From Bacteroidales bacterium F22 (GTDB taxonomy: Bacteria; Bacteroidota; Bacteroidia; Bacteroidales; Bacteroidaceae), in assembly GCA_029541985.1 (NCBI GenBank), contig CP095414.1, positions 1,302,001-1,366,000 of the forward strand: a stretch of 64,000 nucleotides of DNA, read 5' to 3'. Made by a program: the position numbers and the translations under genes. The notes below the pieces were generated by a model. The model ran no database searches. It saw only the letters and a list, made by a program, of their open reading frames with translations, and was not told the origin of the DNA. Of the stretch, positions 35,090 through 42,550 are shown piece after piece; the first letter of the stretch is position 1, and the number at the start of each line of letters is the position of its first letter.

Positions 35090-35167
35090 TCCATTATTAT
35101 TATGACTCATTGGGATTAGATTTCTAATCTCGATAGGAGAATTTTCAAACATTTAAATATTTAAATT

Positions 35168-35338
35168 ATGGCTTACGTAATTAGTGACGATTGCATCGCA
35201 TGCGGAACTTGCATCGATGAATGCCCAGTAGAGGCTATTTCTGAAGGTGATATCTATAAGATTGATGCAGATGCATGTACTGACTGTGGTACTTGTGCTG
35301 ATGTTTGTCCATCTGAGGCTATCCATCCAGCAGAATAA
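35168..35338 (+). CDS. 2x[4Fe-4S] ferredoxin
   Basis: A 56-residue clostridial-type ferredoxin. It begins MAYVISDDCIACGTCIDECP and has two CxxCxxCxxxCP clusters: C9, C12, C15, C19 and C37, C40, C43, C47, each followed by Pro. Small acidic electron carrier for anaerobic redox enzymes such as pyruvate:ferredoxin oxidoreductase. A consensus promoter and a terminator bracket it, so it is a monocistronic, probably strongly expressed gene. Confidence 0.96.
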   Translation: MAYVISDDCIACGTCIDECPVEAISEGDIYKIDADACTDCGTCADVCPSEAIHPAE

Positions 35339-35363
35339 GTTTTTGCACTAAAGCAAAAAAGTG

Positions 35364-35395
35364 AGACCTGTTCCTTTTTAGGAGCAGGTCTTTTC
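35364..35395 (+). terminator. Terminator of the ferredoxin gene
   Basis: AGACCTGTTCC (35364-35374) pairs with GGAGCAGGTCT (35381-35391) with one G-U, followed by TTTCTT. Confidence 0.8.
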
Positions 35396-35467
35396 TTGTA
35401 TAAGTAGCTACTTAAGTGTAAATATGTTTAATATTGTTTCCCGAAAAGTCGTTTTAACGATAGATTA

Positions 35468-35499
35468 TTTGATTTAGTCCTCACTGTTTCATATATTTG
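35468..35499 (+). promoter_or_regulatory. Promoter of the peroxiredoxin gene
   Basis: TTTG (35468-35471), 20 bases, TATATTTG (35492-35499): full consensus. Confidence 0.75.
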
Positions 35500-35548
35500 T
35501 AATTGTTACAATTAAATATTTAATACAATAAAATTAATAAATAATATT

Positions 35549-36259
35549 ATGAGTTGTGAAAAAGGTGTCAAGCCAGGATTAAACAAGAGTCAAGAGACTC
35601 AAGTAGTTCAAGAAGAAAACCAACAATTAAACGACGAAAAAAACATGGGTTCAACATTAGTTATGAGAATGTTGCCAGCATTCAAAATGGATGCTTACAA
35701 CGCAAAGACAGGTCATTTCACTACAGTATCAAGCGAAGATTACAAAGACAAGTGGTTAGTAGTCTGTTTCTATCCAGCAGATTTCACCTTTGTATGCCCT
35801 ACTGAGATTGCTGCAATGAATGCAAAATATGATGAGTTTAAGTCACTCAACACAGAGATCCTAGCTGTATCAGTGGATACCAAATTCTCTCACAAACGTT
35901 TTGCTGAGACAGAACCAATCCTCAAAGGACTTCGATTGACCATAGGATCGGATTCGACTCATCAAGTGAGTAAAGATTTCGGTGTCTTCTTTGAAGAAGA
36001 AGGACAAGCCCTCAGAGGACGTTTTCTATTCAATCCCGATGGCGTATGTGTAGCTCAAGAAGTACAAGCACCTTCTGTAGGAAGAAATGTAAATGAATTT
36101 TTACGTCAGGTAAGAGCTTGGCAATTAGCTACAGAAACAGGGGTCGTATGTCCTGCTGGTTGGAAGCCAGGAAAACGAACCTTACCGGTCAATACTGATG
36201 CAGAGAAAATGACTGGTCGTGTGGGAGATTATATCACCATAGAGGAGATTCTTGATTAG
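35549..36259 (+). CDS. 2-Cys peroxiredoxin (AhpC/Prx type)
   Basis: 236 residues. Reduces peroxides using a peroxidatic Cys C83 in FYPADFTFVCPTE and a resolving Cys C201 in GVVCPAGWKPG; both are present. It also has FGVFFEEEGQALRGRFLFNPDG. Standard AhpC proteins are about 187 residues; here about 32 extra hydrophilic residues (SCEKGVKPGLNKSQETQVVQ) precede the core. An internal ATG at 35645 would give a core-length protein, but the annotated start lies about 45 bases after the promoter and the intervening frame is open, so both forms are possible. No AhpF neighbour. A terminator follows. Confidence 0.92.
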   Translation: MSCEKGVKPGLNKSQETQVVQEENQQLNDEKNMGSTLVMRMLPAFKMDAYNAKTGHFTTVSSEDYKDKWLVVCFYPADFTFVCPTEIAAMNAKYDEFKSLNTEILAVSVDTKFSHKRFAETEPILKGLRLTIGSDSTHQVSKDFGVFFEEEGQALRGRFLFNPDGVCVAQEVQAPSVGRNVNEFLRQVRAWQLATETGVVCPAGWKPGKRTLPVNTDAEKMTGRVGDYITIEEILD

Positions 36260-36285
36260 TCATCCATTACCGTAAAACACATAAG

Positions 36286-36320
36286 AAGCCTACTTTCCCA
36301 TTGGAAAGTAGGCTTTTATT
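36286..36320 (+). terminator. Terminator of the peroxiredoxin gene
   Basis: AAGCCTACTTTCC (36286-36298), CATT loop, GGAAAGTAGGCTT (36303-36315), then TTATT. Confidence 0.82.
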
Positions 36321-36329
36321 GTATATTTG

Positions 36330-36365
36330 ATTGTCTTTTCGTACATTGAATTGTCTTTTCGTACA
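36330..36365 (+). promoter_or_regulatory. Tandem direct repeat upstream of the nucleoside-hydrolase-like gene
   Basis: ATTGTCTTTTCGTACA occurs at 36330-36345 and 36350-36365, an exact 16-base repeat with a 20-base period, ending 16 bases before the -7 element at 36382. Likely regulator binding site. Confidence 0.6.
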
Positions 36366-36381
36366 AAAAAGTATCTTCAGC

Positions 36382-36389
36382 TATATTTG
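36382..36389 (+). promoter_or_regulatory. -7 element of the nucleoside-hydrolase-like gene
   Basis: TATATTTG; the -33 position is occupied by the second direct repeat rather than a TTTG box. Leader about 80 bases. Confidence 0.55.
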
Positions 36390-36473
36390 TTTCTAATCAC
36401 TGATTCATAATTTAGAAAAAAGAATTAATTTAGTCGAACAAAATCGTATACAAAACTAATACATTAAATCAAC

Positions 36474-37319
36474 ATGAAGACAAAAGTATCTGCAATCGCT
36501 TTGTTAATGACCTTATTTCTAACATTTCAAACGCATGCGACCACTCCTCAAATCGTAAATAACAATCATTTCAACCTTCAAAAAGATTTGCTCCTATTGC
36601 AATGTGACTGCAAGACGGATGTTGATGACATTCATGTCATTGCTGCTTTTGCTACACTAGTGGCTTCACCTAAATATAAAGAGTTGAATTATCTCCCTGT
36701 TGTGGGTACCTATGGAATCCAAAAGGGGCTTTATGTCCCACCTGAGAATCTAATGAGAAAAGCCTTTGGTACTAAATGGGTCAATGCACACAAGAATCCT
36801 CAGAAAGCACTCAAACGGGTATTGGCTAGAACGAAAAGAACGCTCTCTGCCAAAGGAGATATATGGATAGCAGAAGCTGGACAGTCTGATTTCACTGCGA
36901 AACTGATTAAAGCAGTACAAAAAGAGCTACCCAAGATAGATACTCAGAAGCGTATCCATATCGTTCAACATAGCAATTGGAATGAGAAAGAAACAACTCC
37001 TGAGGACTTGAACTATGTCAAGATGAATACTGATTATCAAAAAATACCTGATGGAAATAGAAAAGGAAATGGAACTCCTGGATTTCAACTATTTAGTCAA
37101 ATTGATTGGAAGTCTTCCTTTACCGACAAACATCAAATCGAGATATGGGAACTCTCTAGAAAGGTAGCAAAGAAATATGTGGGCAAAGAGGGTCGCTACA
37201 ACAATAAATCAATTGCTAAAGGTGGTTTCGACTTTTCAGACTTAGCTGAAGTGTGCTGGGTATTAGGGATAAACGATACACCTGACGTTCAAACATTTTT
37301 TAAAGTTTATGCGCAATAA
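36474..37319 (+). CDS. Exported nucleoside-hydrolase-like protein of unknown function
   Basis: 281 residues with a signal peptide (cleavage after about residue 22, THA). The N-terminal strand-loop LLLLQCDCKTDVDDIHVIAAFATLV resembles the calcium-binding DxDPGxDD loop of inosine-uridine nucleoside hydrolases, but the second Asp is Lys; the first and last two Asp remain. Later GDIWIAEAGQSDFTAKLIKAV and IHIVQHSNWNEK follow the same fold pattern as the DUF1593/nucleoside-hydrolase superfamily. Catalysis is therefore uncertain. It lies between a peroxiredoxin and the thiamine operon, with its own promoter and tandem-repeat operator, and ends 36 bases before the -7 element of the riboswitch transcript. 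Confidence 0.6.
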   Translation: MKTKVSAIALLMTLFLTFQTHATTPQIVNNNHFNLQKDLLLLQCDCKTDVDDIHVIAAFATLVASPKYKELNYLPVVGTYGIQKGLYVPPENLMRKAFGTKWVNAHKNPQKALKRVLARTKRTLSAKGDIWIAEAGQSDFTAKLIKAVQKELPKIDTQKRIHIVQHSNWNEKETTPEDLNYVKMNTDYQKIPDGNRKGNGTPGFQLFSQIDWKSSFTDKHQIEIWELSRKVAKKYVGKEGRYNNKSIAKGGFDFSDLAEVCWVLGINDTPDVQTFFKVYAQ

Positions 37320-37354
37320 ATAAGTAAATAAATTTTTAAATAGACATTTTTACC

Positions 37355-37362
37355 TATCTTTG
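37355..37362 (+). promoter_or_regulatory. -7 element of the thiamine operon
   Basis: TATCTTTG just before the TPP riboswitch; a T-rich stretch (37333-37337) is the only -33 candidate. Confidence 0.6.
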
Positions 37363-37370
37363 CCCTCAAA

Positions 37371-37456
37371 TCGAGGAGGGGTGCCTAAAATGTTAGGCTG
37401 AGATCACACCCATTGACCTGATGCAGGTAGTGCTGCCGTAGGGAAAATAAGGATAG
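37371..37456 (+). promoter_or_regulatory. TPP (THI-box) riboswitch
   Basis: The conserved thi-box features are in order: GAGGGGTGCC, the pyrimidine-binding GGCTGAGATCACACCC (around 37395-37410), CATTGACCTGATGCAGGTAGTGCTGCCGTAGGGA (pyrophosphate-sensing arm, to 37443). It lies between a promoter and a TonB receptor gene followed by pnuT and thiamine pyrophosphokinase. In Bacteroidetes such elements shut off thiamine uptake when TPP is plentiful. No T-run terminator follows, which favours control of translation start over termination. Confidence 0.95.
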
Positions 37457-37499
37457 GATAAACGTGCCACTCCTTTTTATCAATCAAAAAAGGAAAAAG

Positions 37500-39746
37500 A
37501 TGAAAAAAGGAAAAGCTGTAATGCTCGCTGGTGCTCTAGTCATCAGCGCTTCGATTTCTGCACAAAAAGCAGAAGGATTCAAAACATTCAAGACTGATTC
37601 AATTATCAATCTAGACAATGTAGAAATTATTTCTACACGAGCAGGTAAGAAGACACCAATCGCTTACACAAACATCACAGCGGAAGAACTTCAAAAGAAA
37701 AATGTAGGTGAGGACATCCCCTATCTACTTAGTAATTCACCATCTATACTTACGACTTCGGATGCCGGTGCCGGTGTAGGGTATACCTCAATGCGTGTCC
37801 GTGGTACTGATGGCACACGTATCAATGTAACTGTCAACGGAATTCCGATGAATGATGCAGAAAGTCATGGTTTGTATTTTGTGAACATGCCTGATTTCGC
37901 ATCTTCGCTTAAGAATGTACAGATACAGCGTGGAGCAGGTACTTCAACAAATGGAGGTAGTGCATTTGGCGCGAGTGTCAATATGCAGACAGAGAGTATG
38001 AAATCTGAGCCAAGCGTAGAAGTCAATGGTAGTTATGGTAGTTTCAATACGCATAAAGAAACGGTAAAAATGAGTTCAGGCTTGATCAAAGACCATTGGA
38101 CAGTGGATGCACGCTATTCTAATATCGGAACAGATGGCTACATAGACCGAGCAAGTGTCGATTTGAATAGTTATATGTTTCAAGCTGGTTATTACGGAGC
38201 GACCACTGCTATCCGTTTCCTCACGTTCAACGGCTGGGAAGAGACTTACCACGCATGGAACTATGCTAGTAAAGAGGAGATGAAAGAATTCGGTCGTACT
38301 TACAATTCTTGTGGAGAATATACCGACGACGAGGGAAATACAAAGTACTATAACAATCAGACGGATAATTACAATCAAGCAAATTATCAATTGTTACTTA
38401 CTCAGCAGTTAGGTAATCACTGGAATCTTCACACATCCCTCTTCTACACCAAAGGAACAGGTTATTATGAAGAGTATAAGTTAGGACGTTCACTCGAAGA
38501 ATATAATCTATCTCCATACGTAGATGGATTAGGAAATGAGGTAACAAAGAGTGATTTGGTTCGCCGTAAAGAGATGAGCAATGATTATGGAGGTGGTCTT
38601 GTCTCATTCGATTACAAAGGAGAGTCCTTACATGCCAACTTTGGAGGAGGCATCAATCGATATGTTGGAGACCATTATGGTAAAGTAATCAAAGTAAGAG
38701 ATACTCAAGTCAACGTTCCTACCGGAAATGAATATTACAATAACCAAGGACGCAAAACGGATATCAATATCTATGGTAAGGTGGAATATCAACTGACAAA
38801 TGCACTCAGCTTGTATAGTGATTTACAATATCGTACTATTGATTATAAAATCGATGGTGCCAACGATAATTGGGATTGGAATATAGGGAAGATGCAAGAG
38901 CTAGACATCAATGATAGCTTCCATTTCTTCAATCCTAAATTTGGTTTCAACATTCAGCCAGATGCAAATAACCGCTTCTATGCCTCATTTGCAGTAGCTC
39001 AAAAAGAACCTACCCGTAACAACTATACTGATGGGCTATTTAGTGAGAAACCGCAAAGTGAAAGACTGAATGATTATGAGTTTGGTTACCAATACCACAA
39101 TCGTACTATCATGGTGGGTTTCAATGCCTATTATATGGATTATAAAGACCAACTAGTATTGACAGGGGACCTCAATGAAATCGGAGAAGCCGTAGCCATG
39201 AATGTACCTAACAGTCATCGTATGGGAATAGAACTCATGGGAAAATGGAAAGTCAATAAACAATGGACTTTAAATGCAAATAGCACATTGAGTAGAAGTC
39301 GTATCGAGAATTATTCTGAAACCCTTTATGAAGATGGATGGAAAAATCCAATAACAAATTACCTTGGTGATGTGACGAATGCCTTCTCACCTAGTTTCAT
39401 TGGCAATATAGCCCTTAGTTATGAAAATGCGGGATGGTATGCATCTCTAAATAACCAATACGTGAGTAAACAATATCTTACTAATAGTGAACAGGAAGAC
39501 TTAACAATAGATCCATATAACGTGGCTAATCTAGAAATTAATTATACCTTTACCCCACGATTCACAAAAGGAATCACTGTAGGGGTCACTATATATAATC
39601 TATTTGATGAAACGTACGAGAACAATGGCTGGGGTTCAAGTAGTTATACCGTAATAGACGGTAAGAACGTCCGTGACAACAGTTATTATGGTCTTGCAGC
39701 TCAAGCGGGAATCCATATGATGGCTCATATCTCTATGAAATTTTAA
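37500..39746 (+). CDS. TonB-dependent receptor for thiamine (TPP-riboswitch controlled)
   Basis: 748 residues. I start at ATG 37500, which gives a clean signal peptide (KKGKAVMLAGALVISASISAQ) and a purine-rich stretch upstream; an in-frame GTG 36 bases earlier abuts the riboswitch. There is no carboxypeptidase-like N-terminal domain. The plug spans about 40-150 (IPYLLSNSPSILTTSDAGAG, MRVRGTDGTRINVTVNGIPMND, SSLKNVQIQRGAGTSTNGGSAFGASVNM). The barrel ends LAAQAGIHMMAHISMKF. Thiamine as substrate is inferred from the riboswitch and the next two genes, and fits known Bacteroides OM thiamine receptors. Confidence 0.92.
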   Translation: MKKGKAVMLAGALVISASISAQKAEGFKTFKTDSIINLDNVEIISTRAGKKTPIAYTNITAEELQKKNVGEDIPYLLSNSPSILTTSDAGAGVGYTSMRVRGTDGTRINVTVNGIPMNDAESHGLYFVNMPDFASSLKNVQIQRGAGTSTNGGSAFGASVNMQTESMKSEPSVEVNGSYGSFNTHKETVKMSSGLIKDHWTVDARYSNIGTDGYIDRASVDLNSYMFQAGYYGATTAIRFLTFNGWEETYHAWNYASKEEMKEFGRTYNSCGEYTDDEGNTKYYNNQTDNYNQANYQLLLTQQLGNHWNLHTSLFYTKGTGYYEEYKLGRSLEEYNLSPYVDGLGNEVTKSDLVRRKEMSNDYGGGLVSFDYKGESLHANFGGGINRYVGDHYGKVIKVRDTQVNVPTGNEYYNNQGRKTDINIYGKVEYQLTNALSLYSDLQYRTIDYKIDGANDNWDWNIGKMQELDINDSFHFFNPKFGFNIQPDANNRFYASFAVAQKEPTRNNYTDGLFSEKPQSERLNDYEFGYQYHNRTIMVGFNAYYMDYKDQLVLTGDLNEIGEAVAMNVPNSHRMGIELMGKWKVNKQWTLNANSTLSRSRIENYSETLYEDGWKNPITNYLGDVTNAFSPSFIGNIALSYENAGWYASLNNQYVSKQYLTNSEQEDLTIDPYNVANLEINYTFTPRFTKGITVGVTIYNLFDETYENNGWGSSSYTVIDGKNVRDNSYYGLAAQAGIHMMAHISMKF

Positions 39747-39771
39747 ACCATAGAGACATATAAAAAGATAA

Positions 39772-40410
39772 ATGGAGATATTACAAGGATTCGATATGCT
39801 AAGTCTATTAAAAGGGTTAGATATCGTAGAAGTACTAGGTGTCTTGGTGGGCTTAATATACCTATATCAAGAATATAAAGGAAGCATTTATTTATGGATA
39901 ACAGGCATCATCATGCCTGTTATCTATATTAAATTGTACCACGATACAGGTCTCTATGCGGATATGGCATGTAATATCTACTACTTGTTAGCAACCATCT
40001 ATGGTTTGACAGTATGGTTATTAGCACGAAAGAAACAAAAGGAAGCAGGCAAGAAGGAAGAGATGCCCATCACCTCGATGCCTACTACCTATTGGCTTGG
40101 AATTAGCATTTTCTCTGTCATTATATTCTTTGCTATTGGGTATGGGTTAGCTCATTATACAGATAGCACAGTACCTTACTTAGATAGTTTCACTACGACA
40201 CTAAGTATCGTGGGGATGTGGCAACTGGCTCAGAAATATATCGAACAATGGTTCGTCTGGATTGCTGTAGACTTGGTCAGTACTGGACTCTACTTTTACA
40301 AAGGATTGTCGCTGACAGCTATCTTGTATCTCATTTATTCAATCATTGCACTAGCAGGTTATTTTAAATGGAGGAGTATGATGCAAGATATGACACAAGA
40401 AGATACATAA
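39772..40410 (+). CDS. pnuT: PnuC/PnuT-type vitamin transporter (thiamine)
   Basis: 212 residues, six to seven membrane helices, PnuC family (NMN/vitamin permeases). Motifs include EVLGVLVGLIYLYQEYKGSIYLWITGII, YADMACNIYYLLATIYG with the conserved WxxN-like polar pocket residues, and WQLAQKYIEQWFVWIAVDLVSTGLYFYKGL. Second gene of the riboswitch operon, 25 bases after the receptor and 35 before thiamine pyrophosphokinase; that context points to thiamine (PnuT) rather than nicotinamide riboside. Transport is likely driven by downstream phosphorylation. Confidence 0.92.
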   Translation: MEILQGFDMLSLLKGLDIVEVLGVLVGLIYLYQEYKGSIYLWITGIIMPVIYIKLYHDTGLYADMACNIYYLLATIYGLTVWLLARKKQKEAGKKEEMPITSMPTTYWLGISIFSVIIFFAIGYGLAHYTDSTVPYLDSFTTTLSIVGMWQLAQKYIEQWFVWIAVDLVSTGLYFYKGLSLTAILYLIYSIIALAGYFKWRSMMQDMTQEDT

Positions 40411-40445
40411 TAAATAAGGAACCTCTATGGAGGTAATATGAAAAT

Positions 40446-41093
40446 ATGAAACATGCTAGTTTTGACTGTACTTTCGATGCTGTAATTGTTGGTAACGGGT
40501 CTTTTCCCGAGACTGATGAAGTTCGTCATTTCATCTCAGAAACTCCTTTGGTTGTCTGCTGTGATGGTGGGTCTACGGCATTGATAGAAGCAGGATATAC
40601 GCCCGATTGGATTGTTGGCGATGGAGATTCTATATCTCCAGAGAACAAAGAGAAGTTTAGAAATGTCTTTATACAGATACCAGAACAGGATACGAACGAC
40701 CAGACAAAAGCGGTAAACTTCTGTATCGATTATTTATTGAAACAGGGCATTTCTCGGAGGCCACGCCTATTGATTATTGCTGCCACAGGCAAAAGGGAAG
40801 ATCACACATTGGGAAATATAAGCCTCATTGCTCATTATTTTGACCGAGCTGATGTCATCTCTATGAGTGATTATGGATACTTCAGAGCAGCACAAAATAC
40901 GGGACATTGGCATGTATGCATAGGGCAGCAGTTATCTATTTTCAATATAAATGCGACTGGTTTTCAATGTGAAGGACTCAAATATCCAGTCTATGACTTT
41001 AAAGAATGGTGGCAAGGAACTCTCAACGAAGCAGTAAGTGAAAGAGTCACGATTTATGCCAGAGGTAAATTCCTCGTTTATATCAGTTGGTAA
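40446..41093 (+). CDS. Thiamine pyrophosphokinase
   Basis: 215 residues. Transfers pyrophosphate from ATP to thiamine, giving TPP directly and trapping imported vitamin. Family motifs: VCCDGGSTALIEAGYTPDWIVGDGDSI (about 37-63), EQDTNDQTKAVNFCID (DxTD-like catalytic Asp pair), AATGKREDHTLGNI. The C-terminal half is the beta-barrel substrate domain. Third gene of the thiamine operon. Together the three genes describe salvage: outer-membrane uptake, inner-membrane uptake, activation. Confidence 0.93.
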   Translation: MKHASFDCTFDAVIVGNGSFPETDEVRHFISETPLVVCCDGGSTALIEAGYTPDWIVGDGDSISPENKEKFRNVFIQIPEQDTNDQTKAVNFCIDYLLKQGISRRPRLLIIAATGKREDHTLGNISLIAHYFDRADVISMSDYGYFRAAQNTGHWHVCIGQQLSIFNINATGFQCEGLKYPVYDFKEWWQGTLNEAVSERVTIYARGKFLVYISW

Positions 41094-41179
41094 CACACAA
41101 TCAGCTTCATTTCATTGTACATATAATTTTATTTTCATAAATTGCGGGACAACTTTAATACTATTAAATAAAAGCAATT

Positions 41180-42463
41180 ATGAATTTAATTCTAGACAAG
41201 CACCTTCATTCGATGAACGGTGTCACTCGTTTCGTCTCACTCTGTGTGCTCTTGCTAACTCTTGGGACTTCCATTTCAGCTGATGCACAGATTTACAATG
41301 GTCCAATTTTACGATGTAGAGGGTCTTTGGACAACTCATACAACACGTTTACAAAAACAAAGAAAGGACGGGTTGCTTTCCTTGGAGGGTCTATCACTTA
41401 TATGCATGGATGGCGTGAAATGGTGATGAAAAACCTGACCAAACGTTATCCCGACACTCAATTTGATTTTGTCAATGCAGGAATCCCTTCTATAGGTAGT
41501 GTGCCTGATGCTTTCCGTTTAGACCATGATGTCCTTAGCAAAGGAGATATCGATTTGCTTTTCGTAGAAGCTGCAGTCAATGACAATGGAAATGAAAAGA
41601 CAGGAGCTTCGCGTCTCAAAGGGATGGAGGGAGTCATTCGTCATACCTTAATGGCTAACCCAAATACAGATATCATCCTATTGGATTTTGTATTCCAACC
41701 ATTTGTAGATATGCTCACCAAAGGACAAGAACCTGATGTCATTTTGACGCACGAACGAGTAGCTAATCATTACCTCGTCCCTTCAATCAGACTCGACTTA
41801 GATATCTTCCGCCGATTACAAAAAGGAGAATTTACGTGGGCACAGTTTGGTGGAACGCATCCCAAACCTTTCGGACATAGCTATTATGCAGCTGCAATAG
41901 AAAGATTGTTTGACAGTATGCTCATTAATCCCAAAGCGTCTAAACCTCATGAGATACCTGAAGAACCATTGAATAGAGCAAGCTATTATAAAGGCCAATT
42001 TCTTGATATCCATACCATTAAGTTAGCCAAAGGATGGGAAATAGATGAGATGTGGGATGCACCAGAGGTGATCCAGCAAAAATCAGACAAAGCAAATAGC
42101 ATAGACCCTGCTAATGATTATGTTCGTGTCACTACCCGCAAAGGTTTCTCTAAAGTGCCAATGCTTGTAGCAACCAAACCAAATAAAAAACTCAAGTTCA
42201 CTTTCGAAGGAAATGCTATTGGCATCTTCTGCGTAGCAGGACCTTCGGCAGGAATCATAGCTTATAGGATAGACCATCAACCGTGGCGTGAATATGATAC
42301 CTTCACACAGTGGAGTAACAGATTATATATTCCTCGATTGTATGTTTTAGGGGACAGGTTAGAATCAGGCAACCATACTCTTGAGATGTATATGAAAGAG
42401 GCGCATAATCCTAAGTCAAAAGGAAGCACCTTGCAAATCCGTCAATTTGTTGTGAACAAATAG
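41180..42463 (+). CDS. SGNH/GDSL-family hydrolase, secreted
   Basis: 427 residues with a leader (about 36 residues; a start at codon 12 would give a more typical signal peptide). SGNH blocks are visible: block I FLGGSITYMHGW with Ser71, block II Gly in FVNAGIPSIGS, block III VEAAVNDNG, block V FGGTHPKPFGH with the catalytic Asp-to-Thr position and His. Such enzymes are carbohydrate or lipid esterases; the C-terminal 150 residues (DYVRVTTRKGFSKVPMLVATKP...) form an added beta-domain. It is single, between the thiamine and threonine operons. Substrate unknown. Confidence 0.82.
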   Translation: MNLILDKHLHSMNGVTRFVSLCVLLLTLGTSISADAQIYNGPILRCRGSLDNSYNTFTKTKKGRVAFLGGSITYMHGWREMVMKNLTKRYPDTQFDFVNAGIPSIGSVPDAFRLDHDVLSKGDIDLLFVEAAVNDNGNEKTGASRLKGMEGVIRHTLMANPNTDIILLDFVFQPFVDMLTKGQEPDVILTHERVANHYLVPSIRLDLDIFRRLQKGEFTWAQFGGTHPKPFGHSYYAAAIERLFDSMLINPKASKPHEIPEEPLNRASYYKGQFLDIHTIKLAKGWEIDEMWDAPEVIQQKSDKANSIDPANDYVRVTTRKGFSKVPMLVATKPNKKLKFTFEGNAIGIFCVAGPSAGIIAYRIDHQPWREYDTFTQWSNRLYIPRLYVLGDRLESGNHTLEMYMKEAHNPKSKGSTLQIRQFVVNK

Positions 42464-42483
42464 ATCAGGAGATATTATGACAT

Positions 42484-42532
42484 AAGAAAAGGCTATAACC
42501 GGTTGCAAAGCAACTGATTATAGCCTTTTCTT
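42484..42532. terminator. Bidirectional terminator between SGNH hydrolase and thrC
   Basis: AAGAAAAGGCTATAA (42484-42498) pairs with TTATAGCCTTTTCTT (42518-42532), with an inner GGTTGC/GCAACT helix. A/T-rich arms serve both strands. Confidence 0.8.
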
Positions 42533-42550
42533 GTGTTGTCTCCTAAGTAT

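Noticed and set aside
37464-37499. GTG start of the thiamine TonB receptor at 37464
   Set aside because: It adds 12 basic, non-conserved residues in front of a normal signal peptide and sits directly against the riboswitch; ATG 37500 has the better upstream region.
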